In this document: positions 52,704-60,895 of the stretch, piece after piece
How positions within the stretch are numbered: the first letter of the stretch is position 1
Layout: the number at the start of each line of letters is the position of its first letter
From: Rhodopseudomonas pentothenatexigens
GTDB taxonomy: Bacteria; Pseudomonadota; Alphaproteobacteria; Rhizobiales; Xanthobacteraceae
NCBI RefSeq assembly: GCF_900218015.1
Contig: NZ_UFQQ01000011.1
Location: forward strand, 65,786 to 129,785
DNA length: 64,000 bases
Direction: 5' to 3'
Program-made: the position numbers and the translations under genes
The notes under the pieces: model-generated
Told to the model about the DNA's origin: nothing
Seen by the model: the letters and a program-made list of their open reading frames with translations, nothing else
Database searches by the model: none

Positions 52704-53339
52704 GTGAAGGAGGGAGTTCGAGGTCGCCGCTCTGTCCTCCTGGAGAGTCGGACGGCCGAGAGCTCCTTCCTGACCCCACGACCCGCTTCACTCGCCGTCG
52801 ACCTCTTGATCGCACCGGACACGAGCGATCCCTCACCTTCCCGGCGGATCCGGGTCTTTGTCGCAGACGATCACCCTCTGGTGCTGTCCGGATTGAAGGC
52901 TGTGATCGCGACCGATCGTAGCCTGCAACTGGTCGGCGAAGCCTGCAGTGGCAGCGAGGCCCTGCAAGGCGCGGTCGCCACCGCTCCGGACGTCCTGGTC
53001 CTCGACATCTGCATGCCCGGACTGAACGGATTCGAGGTGGCCAGAAGTTTTCTGGCGGCACATCCCCGCTCCGCCGTCGTCTTCCTCACCGTGCTGGACG
53101 ATCAGGTTCTGCTGCGGCGCGCGGCCGAGTCCGGGGTCGCCGGCTTCGTCCTGAAACGTTCCGCCACTGATCATCTGGTAAGCGCGATCCAGATCGTCGC
53201 AGCGGGCGGCAGTTATGTCGACTCGACACTCGGCGCTGCCGGGCCGCCCGCGATTCAAGCCGGCCGATCTGCGACGCGCAGGTCTGCGCTGGACAGGCTG
53301 GCTGAGCGGATCGCTGCACTATGGCGACGCCGCACCTGA
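52704..53339 (+). CDS. NarL-type response regulator lacking its DNA-binding domain
   Basis: The open frame is 211 residues from a GTG at 52704, just after pucA; the true start is uncertain because the first 45 residues match nothing. A complete receiver follows (RVFVADDHPLVLSGLKAVIA, phospho-acceptor Asp in VLDICMPGLNGF, Lys in VLKRSATDHL). It is a clear paralogue of the regulator at 54862, sharing VLSGxK and GxVLKRSATDxL. After the receiver the frame continues only 45 residues with no LuxR helix-turn-helix in any frame. It is probably a truncated or decayed copy that may still act as a phosphate sink. Confidence 0.7.
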   Translation: MKEGVRGRRSVLLESRTAESSFLTPRPASLAVDLLIAPDTSDPSPSRRIRVFVADDHPLVLSGLKAVIATDRSLQLVGEACSGSEALQGAVATAPDVLVLDICMPGLNGFEVARSFLAAHPRSAVVFLTVLDDQVLLRRAAESGVAGFVLKRSATDHLVSAIQIVAAGGSYVDSTLGAAGPPAIQAGRSATRRSALDRLAERIAALWRRRT

Positions 53340-54085
53340 TCGGATTCCACGCCCCAACGCGCCGTCGCGACCTTATCGCCGTGACTGTCTCTCGCCAGCA
53401 TTGCTCGCGCCATCATCGGCTCGCACCATCGCGGCCCGGCAAGGGCCTGCGCGAACGGCGGTTTCGGCGGGGACCGGGGGACCAAATGTCCGCAGGCGGC
53501 ACCCGAAAGTGCCGCCTGCGCCGTAAGCAACTCGGGAGGTGCGCGAGATGGCAGACTCGCTGGTTCTTCGAGTTACCGCGGACCGCCGGCAAGTGATGGC
53601 TGAAAACACTGCCGGCAGAGAGAATGGGTGTTCGACCTCGCTTCTCGCGCGCGTGGGGACCACGTGCGACAGTCTTCCAGCACGACGCAATGCGGCGTCG
53701 TGCGAGCCTGATCAGGTCGACGCGTTCTCGACCAGAACGCGTCGGTACCATCGCGCAGATAAGACGGACCCGCCCCGGTCGGCATCCGGTGGATCGGGCA
53801 GAAACTCGTAGGTCTTGCAGTCCGTCCGCGATATCGATGGCTGCGGATCACCACAGCCTGGCGAACGGACATCAATGTGACGCAACGCTGGCAACGACAT
53901 CGTCGCCTCGCTCTTGCGCGCTACCGCTGGACACTCGTCGGCCAGATCGACGACCGCGGTCGGCGCCCTATCGGCGCGGATCTCGTGGCGTGTCGAGCGG
54001 CACTTCGCAAAGCGGTTTCCCGCTGGCGACCACGGTAGCCGGGATCCTCGGACCCCAGCCACCGCAGCAACAGTCAGAGACTGTT
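53340..54085. other. 746-bp spacer between convergent puc loci, no supported gene
   Basis: No open frame here resembles a known family. One frame with a good ribosome site (GGGAGG before an ATG at 53548) encodes about 88 polar residues, but they look random. The strong hairpin at 53491-53520 is the main feature. The region may hold decayed remains of the lost regulator domain or another gene. Confidence 0.5.
53491..53520. terminator. Perfect 12-bp hairpin downstream of the receiver gene
   Basis: CGCAGGCGGCAC pairs exactly with GTGCCGCCTGCG across the loop CCGAAA. It lies 152 bp past the receiver stop and has no T tract. It is a likely transcript end or 3' stabiliser of the first puc transcript. 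Confidence 0.5.
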
Positions 54086-54265
54086 TCAGACTGCCTTGAC
54101 CGAGCTCTCGATCGCGGCAGACTTACCGTTCATGAACTTCGCCACCCAGGTGGTGTGCGTCAGCACAGCGAAATGGACGAGGAAGACCATGACGACCACG
54201 CTGCCGAGCAGCAGCGGCAGGCCGACGGTCGGCTTCACGACGGTCCAGATACGACCTTGATTCAT
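54086..54265 (-). CDS. pucA: Light-harvesting alpha subunit, LH4 type (Phe44-Met45)
   Basis: The protein is 59 residues: [20 protein letters not shown], ligand His31 in FLVHFAVL, Trp40 and Phe44-Met45. The tail [11 protein letters not shown] is typical of R. palustris LH2/LH4 alpha subunits. AGGAG lies upstream. It follows its beta gene by 12 bases. From memory this matches pucAd, the LH4 antenna subunit expressed under low light and controlled by the neighbouring bacteriophytochromes. Confidence 0.92.
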   Translation of the reverse strand: MNQGRIWTVVKPTVGLPLLLGSVVVMVFLVHFAVLTHTTWVAKFMNGKSAAIESSVKAV

Positions 54266-54277
54266 GTTCGATACTCC

Positions 54278-54433
54278 TTAGTGCAGCCAGGGCGAGTAAA
54301 CGTACGCCAGGAAATGAGCGACGATCGCGATCGCACCGAAGATGCGGGTGCCGTCGATCACGTGCTTGTGGAGCTCTTCCGATTCCGCGATGGTCAGACC
54401 AGTCGGCCAGACCTTGTTCGGATCGTCTACCAT
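54278..54433 (-). CDS. pucB: Light-harvesting beta subunit, LH4 type
   Basis: The protein is 51 residues: [37 protein letters not shown], ligand His40 and the end YSPWLH. It differs from the first copy at only a few positions (Pro5/Asn6, Leu21, Thr29, Gly33). TAGGAGG lies just before the ATG. Transcription runs leftward, convergent with the first puc pair and divergent from the NarL-type regulator. From memory it is pucBd. Confidence 0.92.
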   Translation of the reverse strand: MVDDPNKVWPTGLTIAESEELHKHVIDGTRIFGAIAIVAHFLAYVYSPWLH

Positions 54434-54861
54434 GGATAACCTCCTAAGAGACTAACGATCAGTTTCGTGCTGAACCCGCACGCAGGTATGTTTTCACTGC
54501 TACGCCGAACGAAAGCTCGCGGTGTCAGCAATGGATCTGATCGCCTCGCGTCGGTGCGCCGAGTGGGGACGCACGCTTCGCTCGGCTTTCGCGCTCGCCG
54601 TTCACATCGCCATCAAGACTCCGTGATCAGCAAGCGTCGCCAAACTACGCCGGTGCCGCGAAGCGTCAATTTGGGCTGACAGAACGAGGCCGTCCGTATC
54701 ATGCTGGAGGCCGGATTCCGTCGTCAGGATTTCCTGACGCTTCGGTTTGATCTGTCCCAATCCGTGCACCTCGACAGCCGGTGTATTTTTCGGTCGGAGG
54801 CGATGGCTGGGACGGCCTGTCGTCCGTCACGACCTCGTCTCACCGGCTGTGGTACTCACCG
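54434..54861. other. 428-bp divergent control region between pucBA and the regulator
   Basis: No gene is supported. The region must hold the leftward puc promoter and the rightward promoter of the regulator gene. It contains the second copy of the 16-bp palindrome. I see no clean PpsR site (TGT-N12-ACA) and no complete Fnr box. Confidence 0.5.
54723..54738. promoter_or_regulatory. Palindrome shared by both puc loci, candidate operator (copy 2)
   Basis: This is identical to the 16-mer at 52188-52203 (GTCAGGATTTCCTGAC). It lies 289 bp upstream of the second pucB start and 123 bp upstream of the regulator start at 54862. The spacing to the regulator nearly equals that of copy 1 to its pucB gene (126 bp). 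Confidence 0.62.
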
Positions 54862-55554
54862 ATGGACCAGAAGACATTCAGGCGCTCGTGCGCGTCCGCT
54901 CTGCGAATTTTCATCGCCGACGACCATCCCGTCGTGTTGAGCGGGATGAAGATGCTGATCGCGGCGGAGCCGGGTTTCGAGATCGTCGGCGAGGCTGGCG
55001 ACGGCCCCACCGCGTTGCGCCGCGCTCTCGAGCTTCAACCCGACCTCGCGATTTTCGACCTGTCGATGCCCGGCCTGTACGGCATGGAGGTCATCCAGAA
55101 ATATCTGGCGGCGCGGCCGAAAGCCCGGGTGCTGGTGATCTCGGTGCAGGAGGACGGTGCCAATCTGCGCCGGCTGCTGAAGCTCGGCGTCGCCGGCTAC
55201 ATCCTGAAGCGCTCGGCGACCGACGAACTGATCCGGGGCATTCACGCGGTCGCCAAGGGCGGTCTGTACCTCGACCCGGCGATCGCCGGTCAGGCGGTGG
55301 GCCGCGTCGCTCCGGCGGCGACGCCGGACGTCAACGGCGGCGCGATCTCGCATCTCAGTTCGCGCGAGCTCGAAGTCTTGCGGCTGGCTTCGGTCGGCCA
55401 CAGCAACAAGGTGATCTCCGCCAGGCTGCAGGTCGGCCCGAAGAGCGTGGAGACCTACAAGGCGCGTGCGATGGACAAGTTGGGCTTCAGCAACCGGGTC
55501 GAACTGATCCGCTTCGCGCTCGGAATGGGTTGGCTCGAAAGCGCCGATCTCTAG
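54862..55554 (+). CDS. NarL-type response regulator
   Basis: The protein is 230 residues from the ATG at 54862. The receiver (LRIFIADDHPVVLSGMKMLI, phospho-acceptor Asp in AIFDLSMPGLYGM, Lys in ILKRSATDEL) is followed by a LuxR-type DNA-binding domain (LSSRELEVLRLASVGHSNKV, ISARLQVGPKSVETYKARAM). It precedes the phytochrome genes and diverges from the LH4 genes. It is the obvious candidate to bind near the puc promoters when phosphorylated by one of the phytochrome kinases. From memory it occupies the position just before BphP2 in R. palustris. Confidence 0.88.
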   Translation: MDQKTFRRSCASALRIFIADDHPVVLSGMKMLIAAEPGFEIVGEAGDGPTALRRALELQPDLAIFDLSMPGLYGMEVIQKYLAARPKARVLVISVQEDGANLRRLLKLGVAGYILKRSATDELIRGIHAVAKGGLYLDPAIAGQAVGRVAPAATPDVNGGAISHLSSRELEVLRLASVGHSNKVISARLQVGPKSVETYKARAMDKLGFSNRVELIRFALGMGWLESADL

Positions 55555-55802
55555 GTTTCGCAGCCGAGCCTGGTAGCCAAATGCCGCCCCGACGCGCGAT
55601 TCCGCGCACGCTCGCACCTCGGCGCGGATCGCAGATCGGCAGCGGCACAGCGGTTTCTTTGCCGGGACTTGATCTAGCGCAAACCCGGTTCCAGGGGTTG
55701 GGGCGAGCATTTTTGATCCGTCCAGCGCGAAGCATCGCGGACTCGGGTTTCGAGTTCGGCTGTCTCGCGTCCACGGCACATCGCAATTGAGACGATTGAC
55801 AG

Positions 55803-58085
55803 ATGGCCGACCGATCGACCGCCTCCGAACTGGACCTGACGGGATGTGACAGCGAACCGATCCATATTCCCGGGGCAATCCAGCCGCACGGTGCGCTGCT
55901 GGCCCTGACCCCCGACATGAAGGTCGTGGCGGTCAGCGCGAATTTCGCCGATTGGACCGGACTGGACCACGTCGAGCTGATCGGACGCAGCTCGGGGGAG
56001 TTGCTCGACGCCGCGACCGAGGCGCGCCTGAACGCCGCCGCCGAGCCGGGCGTATCGATCGGAACGCCCTTTCCAGTCGGCTTCCTGAGCCGGGAGGCCC
56101 CGCCCTATCTCGGATCGTGGCACCGGCACGACAATCTGGTGTTCGTCGAGCTCGAACCTCCGCAGGGCGCGATCGCCGAGACCCAGGCGTTCTTCCGGCG
56201 CACTCATGGCGCGATCCGGCGGTTGCAGGGAGCGCCCACCCTGGAGGCCGCCTGCGCGGCGGCCAGCCAGGAGGTCCGCGAAATCACCGGCTTCGACCGG
56301 GTGATGATCTACCGCTTCGCGCCCGACTTCAGCGGCCAGGTGATCGCCGAAAGCCGCTGCGCCGACGTCGAATCCTATCTCGGACTGCATTTCCCGGCGT
56401 CCGACATCCCGGCCCAGGCGCGCCGGCTGTACAGCATCAACCCCGTGCGGATCATCCCGGATATCGACTACCGGCCGGTCCCGGTGGTCCCCGCCATCAA
56501 TCCGCTCACCGGGACGGCGATCGACCTGTCGTTCGCCACGCTGCGCAGCGTCTCGCCGGTGCATCTCGAATACATGCGCAATATCGGGATGCGCGGCACG
56601 ATGTCGATCTCGATTCTGCGCGGCGAGCGGCTGTGGGGCCTGATCGCCTGCCACAACCGCGAGCCGAAATATCTCGACCTCGACACCAGACAGGCCTGCG
56701 AGCTGGTGGCGCAGGTGTTGGCCTGGCAGATCGGCGTGATGCAGGACCAGGTGGTGACGCGGCAGACCCTCAAGGGTCAGGCGATTCAGCGCAGCTTGAT
56801 CGGCGACATCGAGCAGCTACACGATCATCGTGCCGGGCTCGCGCGCAACAGCGAGGCGCTGCTCGAGCTGATGGGCGCCTCCGGCCTGTGCCTTCACAGC
56901 CGGGAGGGGATGATCAGCATCGGCACCACGCCGCCGGCCGACCTGATCGACCGGCTCGTTCAACTGGCCGGCCAGTCCGGTGGCCCCGAATTGTTTCAGA
57001 CCGACCGGCTGTCGAAGATCCTTCCCGAAGCGGAGCCGTTCGCCGACGTCGCCAGCGGGGTTCTCGCCGTGCCGCTGTCGCGCACCCCGCCGCGCCGCGT
57101 GATGATCTGGTTTCGTCCGGAAGTCGCACAGAACGTGCACTGGGCCGGCAATCCCGACAAGTCGATCAGCGCCGAGGGCGACCGGCTGCGCCCGCGCACC
57201 TCGTTCGCGGCGTGGACGGAGCTGACGCACGGCCGGGCGATTCCCTGGGAGGCGCACGAGATCGCCGCGGCGGTCGAAATCCGCGACCTGATCATCGATG
57301 TGATCCTGCGCAACACCGAAAAGCTCGAACGCGTCAACAGCCAGCTCGCGCGCAGCAATGAGGAGCTGGAATCCTTCGCCCACGTGGCATCGCACGACAT
57401 CAAGGAGCCGCTCCGTCACATCGAGGCGTTCGCCGGACTGCTGGCGGAGAACGTCGCCGAGATGCACGACCGGCGGCTGGGAACGATGGTCGGCGGGATC
57501 GAGAAATCGTCGCGGCGCCTGCGCAATCTCATCAACGATCTCGCCGAATTTTCACAGCTCGGTCGGCAATCCAAGCCGCTGGCCTGGACCTCATTGCAGG
57601 AGATCACCGCCGAGGTCGTGGCCGACCTGCATCCGCGGATCATGGAAGCCGATGCGGACATTCAGGTCGACAAGCTGCCGTTCGCGCGCTGCGATCGAAG
57701 CCAGATGCGCCAGGTGCTGCAGAATCTGCTGTCGAACGCGCTGAAGTATCGGGATTCAGCGCGGCCTTGCCGCATCCGGATCTACGCCGAGCCGGCCGAA
57801 GACGACGGTCTGCGCGGCGAACCCCGCAAGGGTGGCGCGGTGCGGATCTGCATTGCGGACAATGGAATCGGCTTCGAGAGACGATACGCCGAGCAGGTGT
57901 TCGAACCGTTCCAGCGGCTGCACGGCCCCGACGAATACGAAGGAAGCGGCATCGGCCTCGCGATCTGCCGCAAGATCGTCCAGCGCCACGGCGGCCAGGT
58001 CGGTGTGGATACCGAAATCGGCAAAGGATCGACCTTCTGGTTCACGCTGCCGCTTCCGGCCTCTTCGGAAGGACATCCGGCATGA
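55803..58085 (+). CDS. bphP2: Bacteriophytochrome histidine kinase (BphP2-like)
   Basis: The protein is 760 residues with PAS-GAF-PHY-histidine-kinase order. The biliverdin-binding Cys15 lies in GCDSEPIHIPGAIQPHG. The chromophore pocket has PASDIP (198-203) and His284 in ACHNREP. The kinase has His531 in SHDIKEPLRHIEAF, N box LLSNALKYRD, G1 DNGIGFE and G2 GSGIGLAICR. It is therefore a complete red/far-red photoreceptor kinase. The stop overlaps the next phytochrome gene by 4 bp. In R. palustris this receptor works with BphP3 to control LH4 synthesis. Confidence 0.92.
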   Translation: MADRSTASELDLTGCDSEPIHIPGAIQPHGALLALTPDMKVVAVSANFADWTGLDHVELIGRSSGELLDAATEARLNAAAEPGVSIGTPFPVGFLSREAPPYLGSWHRHDNLVFVELEPPQGAIAETQAFFRRTHGAIRRLQGAPTLEAACAAASQEVREITGFDRVMIYRFAPDFSGQVIAESRCADVESYLGLHFPASDIPAQARRLYSINPVRIIPDIDYRPVPVVPAINPLTGTAIDLSFATLRSVSPVHLEYMRNIGMRGTMSISILRGERLWGLIACHNREPKYLDLDTRQACELVAQVLAWQIGVMQDQVVTRQTLKGQAIQRSLIGDIEQLHDHRAGLARNSEALLELMGASGLCLHSREGMISIGTTPPADLIDRLVQLAGQSGGPELFQTDRLSKILPEAEPFADVASGVLAVPLSRTPPRRVMIWFRPEVAQNVHWAGNPDKSISAEGDRLRPRTSFAAWTELTHGRAIPWEAHEIAAAVEIRDLIIDVILRNTEKLERVNSQLARSNEELESFAHVASHDIKEPLRHIEAFAGLLAENVAEMHDRRLGTMVGGIEKSSRRLRNLINDLAEFSQLGRQSKPLAWTSLQEITAEVVADLHPRIMEADADIQVDKLPFARCDRSQMRQVLQNLLSNALKYRDSARPCRIRIYAEPAEDDGLRGEPRKGGAVRICIADNGIGFERRYAEQVFEPFQRLHGPDEYEGSGIGLAICRKIVQRHGGQVGVDTEIGKGSTFWFTLPLPASSEGHPA

Positions 58086-60430
58086 CGTCGAAGTCAGATT
58101 CCAGAAGCTCCGGCATGTCGTCCGCAGGCGACGCCTCGATCGCCGATCCGAGCGGCCGCATGGCCGTCGATCTAACCGAGTGCGACCGCGAGCCGATTCA
58201 TATTCCGGGCTCGATTCAGCCGCACGGCTATTTGTTCGCGCTCGCCGGCTCCGATCACCGGCTGATTTCCGTCAGTGCCAATGTCGAAGAACTGCTCGGT
58301 CGTCCCGCCGACCTGGTGGTGGACAGCTCCCTGCCCGGCTATCTGTCCACCGCGAGCGCGGCGCGACTGGCCGATGTCCTTTCCGCTCCGGATCTGGCCG
58401 CCACCAATCCGATCCGGATCGACGTCGTCACCCCCGCGGGCGAGCGCACCTTCAACGGCATCGTCCACCGCCACGATGCGCTGACCTTCCTCGAGCTGGA
58501 GCCGCGCACCGAGCTGCAACAATCCACCGAGTTCTTCCGCAGCGTCCGCAGCGCCATCCGCCGGCTTCAGACCGCGACCGATCTGACGATGGCATGCCGG
58601 ATCGCCGCCACCGAGGTCCGCCGCATCACCGGGTTCGAACGCGTCAAGATCTACAGATTCGCCGCGGACTGGAGCGGCCAGGTGATCGCCGAGGACCGCG
58701 CCGCCGGCGTTCCCTCGCTGCTCGATTTCCACTTTCCGTCGTCGGACATCCCGGCACAGTCGCGCGCGCTGTACACCGTCAACCCTACCCGCATCATCCC
58801 GAACATTCGCTACCGGCCGACGCCGCTGGTGCCCGATCACAACCCGCTGGCCGGCGGCCCGATCGACCTGAGTTTCTCGGTGCTGCGAAGCGTATCGCCC
58901 ACCCATCTCGAATACATGGTCAACATGGGCATGCACGGCGCGATGTCGATTTCGATCGTTCGCGACGGCCGGCTGTGGGGCATGATCTCCTGCCACAACA
59001 CCCGGCCGCATTTCGTGTCGTACGAGATCAGGCAGGCGTGCGAACTGATCGCCCAGGTGCTGACGTGGCAGATCAGCGTGCTCGAAGAGGCCGAAGTCGT
59101 CCGGCACAGCGTGCGGGTGCGCGCCATTCAGAACCGGCTGCTGCACGAACTGGCCGACGAACAGGGGCTGCCCGCAGGCTTGAGCAAGGTCGCCGACCAG
59201 ATGCTCGCCCTGATGGACGCCACCGGTTTTGCGCTGTGCGGCTTCGACGGCGTGGCGGCGTTCGGCTCGACACCCGACCGCGACGACATCCTGGCGCTGG
59301 CGGCGTGGCTGGCCCGCCGCGAGCCGAGGGGCATTTTCCAGACCGAGCAATTGCCCGCGCACTACCCGCCGGCCGCCTCCTACGCCGATCGGGCCAGCGG
59401 CCTGCTCGCCGTTCCGCTCGGCCGTGCGTCGACCACCCTGATGCTGTGGTTTCGGCCCGAGGTGGCGCAGACCGTCACCTGGGGCGGCGATCCGCACAAG
59501 CCGGTGCAGATCGGTCCGCGCGGACTGCGCCTGCAGACCCGGGCGTCGTTCGAGGCCTGGCGCGAGGAAGTCCAGGGCAAGTCGCAGCCGTGGCGCAGTC
59601 ACGAGATCGCCGCCGCGGAGGAAATCCGCGATCTGGTGGTGGACGTCATCCTCGGCCGCGCCGAGGAACTGGAGAACGCCAATCGCGATCTGTCGCGCAG
59701 CAACGACGAGCTGGAATCGTTCGCCTACGTCGCCGCGCACGACCTCAAGGAGCCGCTCCGCCACATCGAAGCGTTCGCCGGGCTGCTCAGCGATCTGCTG
59801 CTGCCGGAGGCCCGGGCCCGGCTCGGCGTGATGGTCAACGGCATCGAGGCGTCGTCGCGGCGGCTGCGGGCGCTGATCAACGATCTGGCCGAATATTCCC
59901 GCGTCGGCCGCCAGGCGGTGCCGCTGCAGCCGACCGACCTCAACGAGATTCTGACCGACGTGCTGTCCGACCTGAAGCCGATGCTGCAGGACGCGCGCGC
60001 CGACATCGCGGTGGACCGGCTGCCGATGGTGCTGTGCGACAGGAGCCAGATCCGCCAGCTCCTCCAGAATCTGATCAGCAACGCCTTGAAGTATCGTGAC
60101 AGCAGCAGGCTCCCGCACATCAAGGTCAGCGCGCGGGTCGAGCCGAGCAACGCCGGCGAAGCGCCGGGCGAAGAGAACAACGGAATGACACTGATCTCGA
60201 TCGCCGACAACGGCATCGGCTTCGACAACGAGTACAGCGAACAGATCTTCGAACCGTTCCAGCGGCTTCACGGCCCGGGCGAGTACGAAGGCACCGGCAT
60301 CGGCCTGGCGATCTGTCGCAAGATCGTCCACCGCCACGGCGGAAAGATCGCGGCGACCAGCGTCGCGGGCGAGGGGTCGGTGTTCAGCTTCACGCTGCCC
60401 CTGCCCCGCCTCGGCGAGCAGGAGAGCTAA
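58082..60430 (+). CDS. bphP3: Bacteriophytochrome histidine kinase (BphP3-like)
   Basis: The protein is 782 residues from the ATG at 58082 (ATGA overlap); in-frame ATGs at residues 12 and 27 are possible. The biliverdin Cys34 is in ECDREPIHIPGSIQPHG. The pocket reads FPSSDIPAQSR (Ser for Ala, compared with the upstream copy) and SCHNTRP. The kinase has His553 in AAHDLKEPLRHIEAF, with N box LISNALKYRD and G2 GTGIGLAICR. The sequence differs from the first copy across the photosensory part. The BphP3 of R. palustris has an unusual near-red photostate; whether this one does depends on pocket residues I cannot assign safely. Confidence 0.9.
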   Translation: MTSKSDSRSSGMSSAGDASIADPSGRMAVDLTECDREPIHIPGSIQPHGYLFALAGSDHRLISVSANVEELLGRPADLVVDSSLPGYLSTASAARLADVLSAPDLAATNPIRIDVVTPAGERTFNGIVHRHDALTFLELEPRTELQQSTEFFRSVRSAIRRLQTATDLTMACRIAATEVRRITGFERVKIYRFAADWSGQVIAEDRAAGVPSLLDFHFPSSDIPAQSRALYTVNPTRIIPNIRYRPTPLVPDHNPLAGGPIDLSFSVLRSVSPTHLEYMVNMGMHGAMSISIVRDGRLWGMISCHNTRPHFVSYEIRQACELIAQVLTWQISVLEEAEVVRHSVRVRAIQNRLLHELADEQGLPAGLSKVADQMLALMDATGFALCGFDGVAAFGSTPDRDDILALAAWLARREPRGIFQTEQLPAHYPPAASYADRASGLLAVPLGRASTTLMLWFRPEVAQTVTWGGDPHKPVQIGPRGLRLQTRASFEAWREEVQGKSQPWRSHEIAAAEEIRDLVVDVILGRAEELENANRDLSRSNDELESFAYVAAHDLKEPLRHIEAFAGLLSDLLLPEARARLGVMVNGIEASSRRLRALINDLAEYSRVGRQAVPLQPTDLNEILTDVLSDLKPMLQDARADIAVDRLPMVLCDRSQIRQLLQNLISNALKYRDSSRLPHIKVSARVEPSNAGEAPGEENNGMTLISIADNGIGFDNEYSEQIFEPFQRLHGPGEYEGTGIGLAICRKIVHRHGGKIAATSVAGEGSVFSFTLPLPRLGEQES

Positions 60431-60895
60431 ATGCATCGCGACACCGCCAAGCGAACCGTTCTGGTCGCGGAGGATCACGACTACGACAAGGTGATCCTGA
60501 CGGAAGTGTTCGCGCGCGCCGCGATCTCCGCCGACCTTCGCTTCGTCAGCGACGGCGAACAGGTGCTCGACTACATCCACCGCCGCGGCCGTTTCACCGA
60601 GCCCGCATCCGCGCCTGCTCCCGCCATCATCCTGCTCGACCTCAACATGCCGCGCCTGGACGGCCGCAAGGTGATCCGGCTGTTGCGCCAGGACGAGGCG
60701 TTCCGGCATCTGCCGGTGATCGCACTGTCGACCTCGGAGAGCGAGAAGCACATCAACGAGGCGTATTCGATCGGCTTCAACGCCTACCTGGTGAAGCCCG
60801 CAAATGTGCACGACTATGTCGAGGCCATTCGCGCGCTGTGGCGGTTCTGGATGGAGATCGCGTCGCTGCCGACTCCGGAGGTGGTGCGATCTTGA
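60431..60895 (+). CDS. Rcp1-type single-domain response regulator
   Basis: The protein is 154 residues and starts at the base after the phytochrome stop. It is a lone receiver of the phytochrome-associated Rcp1 type: VLVAEDHDYDKVILTEVF, phospho-acceptor Asp70 in ILLDLNMPRLDG, ALSTSESEKH and Lys in LVKPANVHDY. Such proteins take phosphate from bacteriophytochromes. It shares its stop with the TTG start of the next gene. From memory its R. palustris counterpart is needed for LH4 control. Confidence 0.9.
   Translation: MHRDTAKRTVLVAEDHDYDKVILTEVFARAAISADLRFVSDGEQVLDYIHRRGRFTEPASAPAPAIILLDLNMPRLDGRKVIRLLRQDEAFRHLPVIALSTSESEKHINEAYSIGFNAYLVKPANVHDYVEAIRALWRFWMEIASLPTPEVVRS

Noticed and set aside
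53548-53811. Open frame of about 88 residues with a good GGGAGG ribosome site between the puc loci
   Set aside because: The encoded sequence is polar and irregular, has no family likeness and overlaps equally long frames on the other strand. I treat it as chance or a relic.
54740-54760. Fnr-like half site (TTGAT) upstream of the regulator gene
   Set aside because: Only one half matches; the second half (ATCAA) is missing.
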